Of a stretch of DNA of 46,872 nt, positions 16,887 to 24,895 are shown piece by piece (position 1 is the stretch's first letter; the number at the start of each line of letters is the position of its first letter). A program made the translations under genes and the position numbers. Origin of the DNA: Zhongshania marina (GTDB taxonomy: Bacteria; Pseudomonadota; Gammaproteobacteria; Pseudomonadales; Spongiibacteraceae); NCBI RefSeq assembly GCF_002915595.1, contig NZ_PQGG01000018.1:1-46872 (forward strand), given 5' to 3'. Below the pieces are notes generated by a model, which did no database searches, was not told the origin of the DNA, and worked only from the letters and a program-made list of their open reading frames with translations.

Positions 16887-19810
16887 GCCGAAATGATCAC
16901 GCTAAGAAAGTCGCTCCGACGGTCGCGCGCCGAGCAACATTGGCTCTACTTATCGCCATAGTGTTTAGCGCCAGTCACGCCTATTCGGCAATAGAGGGCG
17001 ATACGCAAACCATCGGCAGCCTTTTGGACCGCAATGCCCAGAATCCCGATCGCCTTATTGTAAGGCCAACTCCCAAATTAGAAATTGATGATGCCGAAAA
17101 AGAAATGGAGACGGCAAGGCGCGCCGCGATACAGCATTACGAGCGGGTGATTGCCTTAGCTGCCGCACCGGCGGTGCGGGCGGAATCTATGCGTCGCGCT
17201 GCGGATTTGCGGCTTGAGTTTATTGACGCGCATATAAGCTCTGAAAAAAGCACGAATACCAGCCAGGCATCGCTTCAGCAGGAATTAAGCACGGCCATTA
17301 ATTTGTACAAGCAATTGCTGAAGGAATATCCCGATTATAGCGCCGGCGATTTTGTGCTTTATCAACTAGCCAGAGCTTTTGATTTGAGTGAGCAAGGCGA
17401 TAATTCTATCGATACCTTGCGGCGTTTAGCCATTGAGTATCCGAAGTCAACACGGCTTTATGAATCGTCATTCAGAGCCGCTGAAATGTTGTATTTGCGT
17501 AAGCGCTATCGCGAGGCAGTGGCAGAGTATCAGCGTATAAGTGGTCGTGAATCTACTGTCGAGTTTTGGTGGCTGGCTCAGTATAAGCAGGCGTGGACGT
17601 ATTATCAGCTAAGTGATTACGAGGCGGCGGTGGTAGGTTTTGCCAATATTCTAAATCAGTTGGACTTAAAATCTGAGATTAGTAGCTTAGATGACATGCT
17701 CCTTGCCGCACCAAAAGATAGGACGGAATTACTTAGAGACGCTGTACGGGGTATGAGCCGAGCGTTTTCAAAATATCCCTCCTCAGACGACATCAACACC
17801 TATTTTAGTCGAGGCGATAGCCAAAATTATTTCCCTCTTATATATCGCGGTCTTGCCGCTATTTTCTCGGAAGAAAAGCGTTATACCGATGCTGCCCATG
17901 TTTATGAATCGTTTGCGTCATTGCATCCGCAGCATGAATTAGCACAGGGCTTTAGTGAGCAGGCGGTGAAGTCTTATCAGGACGGTGGCTTTGAGGAATT
18001 AGCGGTTGCAGGGCAGGAGCAATACATAGCGAGCTATGGGCCAGAAAGTGCAGTGTGGTTAGGTGACACGCTAAGCGATAGCCATAAATCCTTAGTTCGG
18101 CAGTATATGGGCGAGGTTGTAAAGTTTAGACACACAGCGGCGCAGACCCTTGCCGCCAGCGAGCCTGAAAATGCGAGACCACAATTTTCTGAAGTGGCAG
18201 ATAAATACCTCGCGATTATTTCAGCATTTCCTGAGGATAAAGAGCAGGAAACTCTGATAAGTCTATACGCGGATGCGCTTTATGATGCTGCACGCTTTGC
18301 GGACGCTGCAGCACAATACGGCAAATTAGCGTATGAACTTGAGGGCGCTAAGGCTGCCGGCGACGCTGCTCTCGCGCAGGTGAAGTCATATCGCCAGTGG
18401 CATGAAAGTCTAAAACTGAGTGGTGCCGCAGAAGCGGAAGTTAGCAGCGCAGGTGAGACGGTTTTTGCCGCAATCGCTAAATTTGCAGCGAGCTTTCCCA
18501 GTCATTCGCAACGCTCATTCGTATTACTTGCGGGAGCGGAGGATTACTACGCCCTAAATCGCTATGACGATGTTATCGCGATTTGCCAACCCTTGGTGGA
18601 TGCTAAAAACTGGTCTGATACCGCACTACAAGACAAGGCATTGGGTTTACTTGCCGATGCGTATTTCGCTAAAGAAGATTTTGGGAACTCAGAGACCTAC
18701 TATGCGGCCTTAGTGCCACGTTTGGGCTTAGACAATAGTGAGCGCAAGGATGTCGCAGAGCGGCGATTGGCGATATCAGTATATCGTCAGGCTGAGGTCG
18801 CTCGAGAGCAGGGGCAGGCGCGTTTAGCGGCAAATTTATTCCAGCGCGCGGCCGATTTAGCTAAGGATAAAGACCTTGTTGCTGAGGCAATATTTAATGC
18901 GGCAGGGCAATTATTTGAAGTAAAAGAATGGTCGCAATCCGCAACGCTGTTGGCGCGCTTTAATGCTCAGTTCAGTGGGCATAGTATGGCGCTAGACGCT
19001 GACAAAATGCTGGCTACGGCATATCAGAAGTCTTCACAATTAGAGAAGTCGGCAAAAGTATACGAGCGCATCGCCTTGTATCAGTCGGCTTCTAGCGAGT
19101 TGCGTAGAACTGCACAATTAACGGCGGGAAAACACTATTTATCCGCTGGTGCTTCCGGAGACGGTATCCGCGTACTAACAACCTATTTAAAAGCGTTTCC
19201 CAAGCCGCTTGACGAGGCGCAGAAAACACGTCTCATGCTGGCGGGTTTGTATCCCGAAAATTCAAAAAGTCATTTGAAGTGGTTGCGTCATATTGTCGAG
19301 GAAGATCAGCTTTCGGGAGAAAATAACGCGCAATCTCAATTAATGGCCGCCGACGCCAGTTACAAATTGGCGATGGTGGATGTGGCCTCGGCGAATGCAA
19401 TTCCCCTGTCTTTACCTATTGAGAAGAGTTTGCCGCGTAGACGTGCGGCAATGGAGAAAGCCATCAGCTCGTTGATGAAGTCGTCTTCTTTTGGCTTTTC
19501 AGATATTACGACTTTGGCGAATTACGAGTTGGGTGAGCTGTATCGAAAGTTCGCCACCGCCTTAATGGAATCGGAAGTGCCAACAAAGTTAGATGGCGAT
19601 GTTTTAGAGCAATATATGATTTTGTTAGAAGAGCAGGCATACCCCTTTGAGGAAAAGGCCATTGCTGAATACGAGTCAAATATGGCTCTGGTTGGCGAGG
19701 GCGTATGGACCGCAGGGGTGCGGAAAAGCTTAATTGCGCTGGCGGCATTGGCGCCGGCTAAGTATGGCAAGCAACCTCATCTTGAGAAAGTTTATGACTC
19801 ACTTTATTAA
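16883..19810 (+). CDS. large exported tetratricopeptide-repeat protein
   Basis: This 975-residue protein has an N-terminal export signal (ATLALLIAIVFSASHAYSA, about 18-36) followed by TPR-type repeats almost to the end. Clear units include AINLYKQLLKEYPDYSAGDF, RYREAVAEYQRI, YTDAAHVYESFASLHPQHEL, RFADAAAQYGKLAYEL and RYDDVIAICQPLVDAK. Arrays of this size in the periplasm usually scaffold multi-protein complexes. It starts within the previous gene's stop (ATGA), and the next gene starts 17 bp before its own stop. By context it is analogous to the large TPR components of Myxococcus Agl/Glt-like machines. No enzymatic motif is seen. Confidence 0.87.
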   Translation: MSRNDHAKKVAPTVARRATLALLIAIVFSASHAYSAIEGDTQTIGSLLDRNAQNPDRLIVRPTPKLEIDDAEKEMETARRAAIQHYERVIALAAAPAVRAESMRRAADLRLEFIDAHISSEKSTNTSQASLQQELSTAINLYKQLLKEYPDYSAGDFVLYQLARAFDLSEQGDNSIDTLRRLAIEYPKSTRLYESSFRAAEMLYLRKRYREAVAEYQRISGRESTVEFWWLAQYKQAWTYYQLSDYEAAVVGFANILNQLDLKSEISSLDDMLLAAPKDRTELLRDAVRGMSRAFSKYPSSDDINTYFSRGDSQNYFPLIYRGLAAIFSEEKRYTDAAHVYESFASLHPQHELAQGFSEQAVKSYQDGGFEELAVAGQEQYIASYGPESAVWLGDTLSDSHKSLVRQYMGEVVKFRHTAAQTLAASEPENARPQFSEVADKYLAIISAFPEDKEQETLISLYADALYDAARFADAAAQYGKLAYELEGAKAAGDAALAQVKSYRQWHESLKLSGAAEAEVSSAGETVFAAIAKFAASFPSHSQRSFVLLAGAEDYYALNRYDDVIAICQPLVDAKNWSDTALQDKALGLLADAYFAKEDFGNSETYYAALVPRLGLDNSERKDVAERRLAISVYRQAEVAREQGQARLAANLFQRAADLAKDKDLVAEAIFNAAGQLFEVKEWSQSATLLARFNAQFSGHSMALDADKMLATAYQKSSQLEKSAKVYERIALYQSASSELRRTAQLTAGKHYLSAGASGDGIRVLTTYLKAFPKPLDEAQKTRLMLAGLYPENSKSHLKWLRHIVEEDQLSGENNAQSQLMAADASYKLAMVDVASANAIPLSLPIEKSLPRRRAAMEKAISSLMKSSSFGFSDITTLANYELGELYRKFATALMESEVPTKLDGDVLEQYMILLEEQAYPFEEKAIAEYESNMALVGEGVWTAGVRKSLIALAALAPAKYGKQPHLEKVYDSLY

Positions 19811-20390
19811 AATATTATTCGCTATTTTCATCTCCTCTGTATTGCTTGCGTGTTCGAGCACAAATCAGGTCGTGAAAAATGACGGCGGCAATTCGAGATA
19901 CGCGGCTGAATTCAAAGACGCGCTGACGGCTATGCAGGCGGGGGATATTGAATCTGCGAAAACAGCGCTTATTGCTATCACTGAGAAAGCGCCAAATTAC
20001 TCTGGGCCGTGGACGAATCTTGGGATTATTAGCGCCGGTCAACGCCAGTACGATCAAGCGGAAAATTACTTTTATCAGGCGCTTAAGTGTCAAGAACGAA
20101 ACACCGTAGCGATGAATTGGTTGGGCTATCTTAGCAGTGTAAAAAATGACTTTTCCGCTGCATCTAATTGGTACTCGCGGGCCATTGCGATTGACCCTAA
20201 GTACGCAGAAGCGCATTTGAATCTTGCTATGTTGTATGAGGCGAATCTGAACAGACCCAAAGCGGCTTTGGATCATTACCGAATATATCAAACGCAGACC
20301 GGCGGTAAAAATACGTTGGTGTCTGCGTGGATTCGCAATCTTGAAGAGAGCATGAACTACGTCGCGACAAATAGTGAGGTAGTGAGATGA
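19794..20390 (+). CDS. TPR lipoprotein
   Basis: This 198-residue protein has a lipoprotein signal (FAIFISSVLLAC, Cys near 20) and TPR units: AMQAGDIESAKTALIAITEK, PWTNLGIISAGQRQYDQAEN, NWLGYLSSVKNDFSAASNWY and AHLNLAMLYEANLNRPKAAL. The start is the ATG inside the preceding gene, since it gives a proper lipobox; an upstream ATG 20 codons earlier would bury the signal. It resembles the small TPR lipoproteins (GltE/AglT-like) that pair with ExbB/ExbD channels in gliding-type complexes. It probably sits on the inner face of the outer membrane. Confidence 0.87.
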   Translation: MTHFIKILFAIFISSVLLACSSTNQVVKNDGGNSRYAAEFKDALTAMQAGDIESAKTALIAITEKAPNYSGPWTNLGIISAGQRQYDQAENYFYQALKCQERNTVAMNWLGYLSSVKNDFSAASNWYSRAIAIDPKYAEAHLNLAMLYEANLNRPKAALDHYRIYQTQTGGKNTLVSAWIRNLEESMNYVATNSEVVR

Positions 20391-20698
20391 GATGTTTCGG
20401 TGTCGCTACTCTAAGTCTGATGTTGATTGTAAATGGTGCCTTGGCGAACGGTGAGGGGGCACCTGCCACGACGACGGAAACCACAATGGGTATGACAATT
20501 CACGGCGACGAGGCGGCAGCGGTCGGCTTATATCTTATGCCCTGGAGTAACGAAAAGCTTAGCGATATTGACCGGCCACCGCGATTGTTGAAGGAGGAGA
20601 TTGCTGAGGTCGATATGAGTGACTTCAAACGTCAAGCGGAGTGGGATCAAGCGCGTCGTGAATATCAAATTTGGCGCTTGCAAAGAAATAATTGGTAG
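20387..20698 (+). CDS. small exported protein, unknown
   Basis: This 103-residue protein has a signal peptide (FGVATLSLMLIVNGALANG). The mature part starts with a Thr-rich stretch (APATTTETTMGM), followed by LYLMPWSNEKLSDIDRPPRLL and a charged C-terminal helix ending in Trp (QIWRLQRNNW). It overlaps the TPR lipoprotein gene by four bases (ATGA) and precedes exbB by 49 bp. I recognise no family. Small exported partners of this kind may link the periplasmic TPR proteins to the channel. Confidence 0.78.
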   Translation: MRCFGVATLSLMLIVNGALANGEGAPATTTETTMGMTIHGDEAAAVGLYLMPWSNEKLSDIDRPPRLLKEEIAEVDMSDFKRQAEWDQARREYQIWRLQRNNW

Positions 20699-20747
20699 TT
20701 GCGGCCATCAATGGGCGCAATTTAATGATTGTCGGTGAGGAAGTTAC

Positions 20748-21398
20748 ATGGAAGCCATAAATAGTTTTGTTGTGTTTTTTAATAATGGCGGACACTTTAT
20801 GTATCCGATAACAGTGGTGCTTGCGCTGTCGTTGGCGATAAGCATAGAGCGCTTTGTGTTTTTGGGGAAATCGCTGCGGGAAAATCGCAAGCTATGGGCG
20901 AAGGTCTCACCCATGTTGAGTGCGGATGATTTGTCAGAGGCCCAAGCCCTTGTAGGAAAATCTAAAGTTGCTGTAGCTAGAATCCTTAATGAAGGCCTGG
21001 ATAAGGCGTCTAGTGCAAGACGTCGCAGTGAGCTAGAAATGGCGACAGAAGATAGTTTGATTTCAATATTGCCAACGATTGAGAGAAGAACCCACTACCT
21101 CGCCACATTCTCAAATGCAGCGACCTTGTTGGGTTTGTTGGGTACTGTTTTTGGCTTGATTACTGCTTTTGGCGCTTTAGGTGGTGCGGATCCTATCGAG
21201 AAGGCAAATTTGCTCTCGGCGGGTATTTCAGAGGCGATGAGTTGTACAGCCTTTGGTCTGATGGTTGCCATCCCATCCTTGTTTGCCCATGCGTATTTGC
21301 AAAGTCAGGCTGAAGAGTTGGTGAATACCCTGGAGTCTGCTTGTGTTCGTTTTGTGTCTTTAGTTAGTAATAGCAGTGCCGTGCATTTTAAATCGTAG
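20748..21398 (+). CDS. MotA/TolQ/ExbB-family proton channel protein
   Basis: This 216-residue inner-membrane protein has three helices: one near 14-34 (MYPITVVLALSLAISIERFVFL), then a cytoplasmic domain, then NAATLLGLLGTVFGLITAFGAL (about 122-143) and AMSCTAFGLMVAIPSLFAHAYL (about 161-182). The family pore residues are present: the Thr in LLGTVFGLI and the Thr in SCTAFGL. It forms the proton channel with the two ExbD-like proteins encoded next. A ggaag sequence precedes the ATG. One ExbB with two ExbDs is the composition of AglRQS-type and TolQR-like motors. Confidence 0.93.
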   Translation: MEAINSFVVFFNNGGHFMYPITVVLALSLAISIERFVFLGKSLRENRKLWAKVSPMLSADDLSEAQALVGKSKVAVARILNEGLDKASSARRRSELEMATEDSLISILPTIERRTHYLATFSNAATLLGLLGTVFGLITAFGALGGADPIEKANLLSAGISEAMSCTAFGLMVAIPSLFAHAYLQSQAEELVNTLESACVRFVSLVSNSSAVHFKS

Positions 21399-21428
21399 TT
21401 TGTGCAATGGGCGCTCAAGGAGTTTGCG

Positions 21429-21983
21429 GTGACCTCATTATTTCAAGCAGAACCGGAATATGAAGAAGTAGAGCAGCGCCGATCAAGACGAACTCGGCGA
21501 TTAAAACGAAAGCTAAAAGGGTATGGCGATGGTGAATTAAATATAGTATCGATGATCGATGTGTTTGCGGTAATGGTGTTTTTTTTACTCGTTGGCTCAT
21601 CAATTTCTGCAAGTAAATTACATACCTTAAATCTCACTATTCCCGTCGCAAGTAATACACCCAGTTCAACGCAAGCTGATTTTCAATTGGCGATCAGCTT
21701 GTATGATAACAAGGTGCTTGTTAGCAAATCGGGTGTGCGCACAAGTATTAATCACATCGATGCTAAGGTAGATATTGATTCATTATCTAATCTACTTCGT
21801 TCAATTAAGGCAGAACATCCAAATGAAGAGCGCGTCAGTTTACTCGTCGCAGATAATGTGCCCTATGAGCAAATTATTAGGGTAATGGACAGTGTTCGTG
21901 AATCTCCACCGACAGAAGGGAGTGACGCTGTGCCGCTTTTCCCTGCAATTTCAATGGGTGATGCTGAGGTGGGTGCTAAGTGA
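21429..21983 (+). CDS. ExbD/TolR-family protein 1
   Basis: This 184-residue protein has a cytoplasmic basic N-terminus (RRSRRTRRLKRKLKGYG), one helix NIVSMIDVFAVMVFFLLVGS (about 41-60) with the essential Asp of the family, and a periplasmic TolR/ExbD domain (YDNKVLVSKSG, VSLLVADNVPYEQIIRVMDS). The start chosen is GTG at 21429, with AAGGAG six bases upstream. A GTG nine codons earlier has no such site. Its stop overlaps the next start. It would convert proton flow through the ExbB partner into work on the periplasmic proteins. Confidence 0.9.
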   Translation: MTSLFQAEPEYEEVEQRRSRRTRRLKRKLKGYGDGELNIVSMIDVFAVMVFFLLVGSSISASKLHTLNLTIPVASNTPSSTQADFQLAISLYDNKVLVSKSGVRTSINHIDAKVDIDSLSNLLRSIKAEHPNEERVSLLVADNVPYEQIIRVMDSVRESPPTEGSDAVPLFPAISMGDAEVGAK

Positions 21984-22489
21984 GTTATTCAGCAAGCGAA
22001 AGACGCATTATTCGCAAAATTAAGCAGTCGAAAAGACAGGTCAGTATTAATGTCGTTTCCTTGATCGATATATTTGCCATATTAGTATTTTATTTACTTG
22101 TTAATGCCTTGGTCGTAGAGGTTATTCCTGAGTATCAGAACCTCAAGCTGCCTGATTCAATATCTAAAGATAAGGCTAAACGAACGGTCGCTGTAGCCAT
22201 AAGTGATCACAGTATATTGGTAGATGATCATGTGGTTATGAGTGTGGATGAGGCGCTGCTTGTAAATGAGCGAACTTTGCAAAGTTTGGCGCAGGTATTG
22301 AGTAGCAGGCAGAAAGATGATGAAAAGCCGCTAATTGACGGTGAGCCTGAAATACTCGATGTCAATATTGTTGCAGACTATAAAACACCGTATGAACTGC
22401 TAAAGAAAGTATTGGCGACCTGCGTAGATGCAAAGTTTGGCAAAGTGTCATTAGCGGTTAGGGCGCTAGAGCAAGGAGCTAGTCTATGA
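21980..22489 (+). CDS. ExbD/TolR-family protein 2
   Basis: This 169-residue paralogue of the preceding protein has a basic N-terminus (RRIIRKIKQSKRQ), the helix INVVSLIDIFAILVFYLLVNAL (about 23-44) with the conserved Asp, and a periplasmic domain with VAISDHSILVDDHVVMSVDE and the typical YKTPYELLKKVLATCVDAKF. The GTG start overlaps the previous stop (GTGA), and the gene's stop overlaps the next ATG. The divergence of the two ExbD copies suggests a heteromeric motor, as for AglQ/AglS. Confidence 0.9.
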   Translation: MSYSASERRIIRKIKQSKRQVSINVVSLIDIFAILVFYLLVNALVVEVIPEYQNLKLPDSISKDKAKRTVAVAISDHSILVDDHVVMSVDEALLVNERTLQSLAQVLSSRQKDDEKPLIDGEPEILDVNIVADYKTPYELLKKVLATCVDAKFGKVSLAVRALEQGASL

Positions 22490-23463
22490 ATGTTGGCTTT
22501 AATAATACACAGCTGGGATTCGACAATTGGGGAATTCATCAGGATGCCGATAGGCGATTCCGCCAAATATTGGCCAATGTCCTAGCCATAACGCTATTCT
22601 TTTTTATTGTTTTACCTTTTTGGGTGATAGAACCCCTAGAGGAATTAAAGGAAATCGAGGAGGAATATTACCTAGAGATACTGCCTCCGGCGGTATTAGA
22701 AAAGCCGAAAGCCAAATCGCCAGACATTCCAGATACCAAGCCCGAGCCTATCAAGGCTGTTGAGGTGCCTAAGCAAATAATTCCAGAGCCGGTAAAAGCC
22801 ATTGAGCCACCGGCGTCATCGCCAAAAAATGTGCAGCGAGATACCGCAGCGGCAAAAAAGGTCGCCGCGAGCAGTGGCGTAATGGCCTTTAGTGAGCAGC
22901 TGGCAATATTGCGAGACACCGACACGCGATCTCTAGCGTCAGTAAAGGCGCTACGGGATCGGGGTAGTGTTGTAGATGATGTGGCGTCACCTTCGTCTAA
23001 TTTGATGAGTGCCAATACACGGGGCAGTGAAGTAGGTGCTATTGATGGTGAGAATATTAGCGATGATGCGAATAAGCTTGCCTTAGGTAAACATAGTACT
23101 CAAAAAGTGGCTGTGTCTTCGGGTAAACCAAAGGTTGCCGTGGCAGGAGGTGGCAGCGCGGGCGGGCAGAAGACGCGTAGTTTAGAGGAGATTCAATTAG
23201 CTTTTGATCGCAGCAAAAGTGCCTTTTATGCCATATTTAATCGCGCAGCGAGAAGCGACTCTACTATTGGCGCGGGGACAGTGGTGGTGGCCTTAACCAT
23301 TCAGCCCGATGGTAGTGTGAGTGACTGTACTATTGTGTCGTCTAGCTTTTTCAATCCGGAGCTAAAGAATAAGCTGATTCAGCGTGTTAAACAGATGAAA
23401 TTTGAGAGCAAGTCAGTGCCGGTATTTGTTTATGGAAACTACCCGATTAGTTATGTTCCCTAG
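22486..23463 (+). CDS. TonB-like protein with AgmX/PglI-type C-terminal domain
   Basis: This 325-residue protein has one helix (VLAITLFFFIVLPFWVI, about 30-46), a Glu- and Pro-rich spacer (EPIKAVEVPKQIIPEPVKAIEPP), a long low-complexity region, and a C-terminal domain of about 95 residues. That domain contains GTVVVALTIQPDGSVSDC, TIVSSSFFNPELKNKLI and RVKQMKFESKSV. This is the TonB/AgmX fold, with a conserved Gly-x-Val pattern, that carries force from an ExbB/ExbD motor across the periplasm. It closes the operon. The single Cys in the C-terminal domain is also seen in AgmX-like proteins. Confidence 0.87.
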   Translation: MNVGFNNTQLGFDNWGIHQDADRRFRQILANVLAITLFFFIVLPFWVIEPLEELKEIEEEYYLEILPPAVLEKPKAKSPDIPDTKPEPIKAVEVPKQIIPEPVKAIEPPASSPKNVQRDTAAAKKVAASSGVMAFSEQLAILRDTDTRSLASVKALRDRGSVVDDVASPSSNLMSANTRGSEVGAIDGENISDDANKLALGKHSTQKVAVSSGKPKVAVAGGGSAGGQKTRSLEEIQLAFDRSKSAFYAIFNRAARSDSTIGAGTVVVALTIQPDGSVSDCTIVSSSFFNPELKNKLIQRVKQMKFESKSVPVFVYGNYPISYVP

Positions 23464-23500
23464 GGATCTATAGGTCAATTAATTTTTGTAGTTATAAATG

Positions 23501-23564
23501 AAAAAAGGCGGAGTTAACTTGTTGCTTTTCAGGGGAGAAAACAACAGCTGATAGCTAACTCCGC
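23501..23564 (-). terminator. rho-independent terminator of the Leu/Gly repeat protein gene
   Basis: gcggagttaact (23508-23519) pairs with agctaactccgc (23553-23564) with one G-T pair. An inner stem gttg-tttt/aaaa-caac extends it. On the minus strand it ends in six T (complement of 23501-23506), 19 bp after the stop of the minus-strand gene. Confidence 0.72.
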
Positions 23565-23582
23565 AATGCGCAAAAATAAAAA

Positions 23583-23996
23583 TTAGATAATGCCGCCAGC
23601 GATTACACCATTCAATAAAGGTATAACCACCACATTCGTCGTTTCTAGTACTGTTGGTAATAATGGACCTAATAGGTCTGCGGTTGGAAGTGGAATGCCA
23701 GATGCGGTTAAGCCATCCAGTAAGGGAAGTACACCATCCAAGACTTCCAATGTTAGTGGCAGTCCACCCGCCAGAATCGGGCCAAGAAGATCAGACGTTA
23801 ATGGCACCAGTCCGCCGATAAGCTCATTGCTAAGCAAGTCGTTTACTAGTGGTAATGATTGGTTGGTAAGATCAAGAACACTCGGAAGTATTCCGCCGAG
23901 TAATCCAGCTGGAATACTCGTAAGATCGGCTTGAGAGTGTGCGTGACTTGCCACTGTGAGTGCAGTGCTGAGTAATAATGCATTTAATGGTTTCAT
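23583..23996 (-). CDS. secreted Leu/Gly/Pro-rich repeat protein of unknown function
   Basis: This 137-residue protein has a signal peptide (NALLLSTALTVASHAHSQA). The mature part is about 115 residues, consists almost only of L, G, P, V, I, T, S with scattered D/E/N, and has no Lys, Arg, Cys, Trp or Tyr. It reads as imperfect repeats around a D/N-xLLGPxLPxxL-like unit: LLGGILPSVLDL, LPLVNDLLSNELIGGLVPL, DLLGPILAGGLPLTLEVL, ADLLGPLLPTVLET. Such a composition suits a self-assembling or surface-coating polypeptide. GGAG precedes the ATG, it has its own terminator, and a consensus sigma-54 promoter lies 60 bp upstream. I recognise no family. Confidence 0.82.
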   Translation of the reverse strand: MKPLNALLLSTALTVASHAHSQADLTSIPAGLLGGILPSVLDLTNQSLPLVNDLLSNELIGGLVPLTSDLLGPILAGGLPLTLEVLDGVLPLLDGLTASGIPLPTADLLGPLLPTVLETTNVVVIPLLNGVIAGGII

Positions 23997-24055
23997 TGTG
24001 ACTCCAGGAAGATTAAGGGTTAAGCGTGTTAAGGAACTTATTGTTTTCAGAAGTC

Positions 24056-24071
24056 TGCAATTAGGGTGCCA
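24056..24071 (-). promoter_or_regulatory. sigma-54 promoter of the repeat protein gene
   Basis: On the minus strand TGGCAC-CCTAA-TTGCA matches the consensus at every position. The start would be near 24044, giving a leader of about 48 bases. Confidence 0.86.
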
Positions 24072-24701
24072 AGCAAGAATATTGTTTTTAATATGTCTAA
24101 TAAGTAATAAATTTCATAAAAATAAATAAAATTTGTCATATTTAAGATCAAATGTAAGTAATTCTATTGCAGTCATCGCATCTTATGCATTGCTATTGTG
24201 CGTGTGATTAAAAGCTGTGCGTAATCAAGCGAGTTGTTGTGGTGCTATTGCATTTATTTGGCACCATGTTGGTAATTTTTTGACAGGATGTGATGGTAAT
24301 TGATAGTTGTATATTGATTGGCGGCGATGTTGGTTTTGTCAGTGGCAAATATTACTTTCATGTCGAAGCTTTTGCTCGGCTATGACATTTCGCTTCTTGC
24401 TTATCTTTATTGCTTGCGCTGTCTTGGTGCGAATCTACTTATTATTGTATTGAATGATGTGGCTACATAAGTGTGCAGCTATAAAATTGATGATTTTTGC
24501 GGTGGCGGGATAAATAATTTTTTGTGCACTGTATTTATTCATATTGCAGATTTACTGGTTCCATTATGTAACTAAATTGACATACCCCTCTGTTTTTCGC
24601 TCATAAATCGCGCATTTTTGTCGTGTGTCGGTGTTTGTTTATGCACTTTCTGCGCGCCTAGATATTTCCTACATGACACTCTTTATTCTGATTTTCATAT
24701 A

Positions 24702-24717
24702 TGGCACATCCGTTGCT
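24702..24717 (+). promoter_or_regulatory. sigma-54 promoter of the extracytosolic redox operon
   Basis: TGGCAC-ATCCG-TTGCT matches the -24/-12 consensus perfectly and faces the operon starting at 24896. Confidence 0.86.
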
Positions 24718-24895
24718 AGTTGTGTAATGCACCCTTAAAAAGACGGATTTCGTGTTTTGAATTGCTAGATAGGTTGCTTGAGTTTTTAAATTTTAAACAA
24801 CTTTGCGATTGGCAATTTAAGAACAGAGAAGGTTCGCGAGAACGCGGGGCATTTATTTATGCATTGTGGTTTGTCTATTGATTAGGAGCATCAAA

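Larger units (their letters stand above)
23997..24895. other. 900-bp AT-rich intergenic region between divergent sigma-54 promoters
   Basis: No coding sequence is supported. The region is AT-rich and holds sigma-54 promoters at 24056-24071 (minus) and 24702-24717 (plus). Between them are TGATTA/TAATCA (24205-24210, 24222-24227) and two copies of tgtgcgt near 24198 and 24216, which may be activator sites. The leader of the plus-strand operon is long, about 165 bases, without an obvious riboswitch fold. Confidence 0.5.

Noticed and set aside
24266-24285. TGGCACCATGTTGG as a further sigma-54 promoter
   Set aside because: The -12 part does not match TTGCW at the required spacing, and no gene starts nearby.
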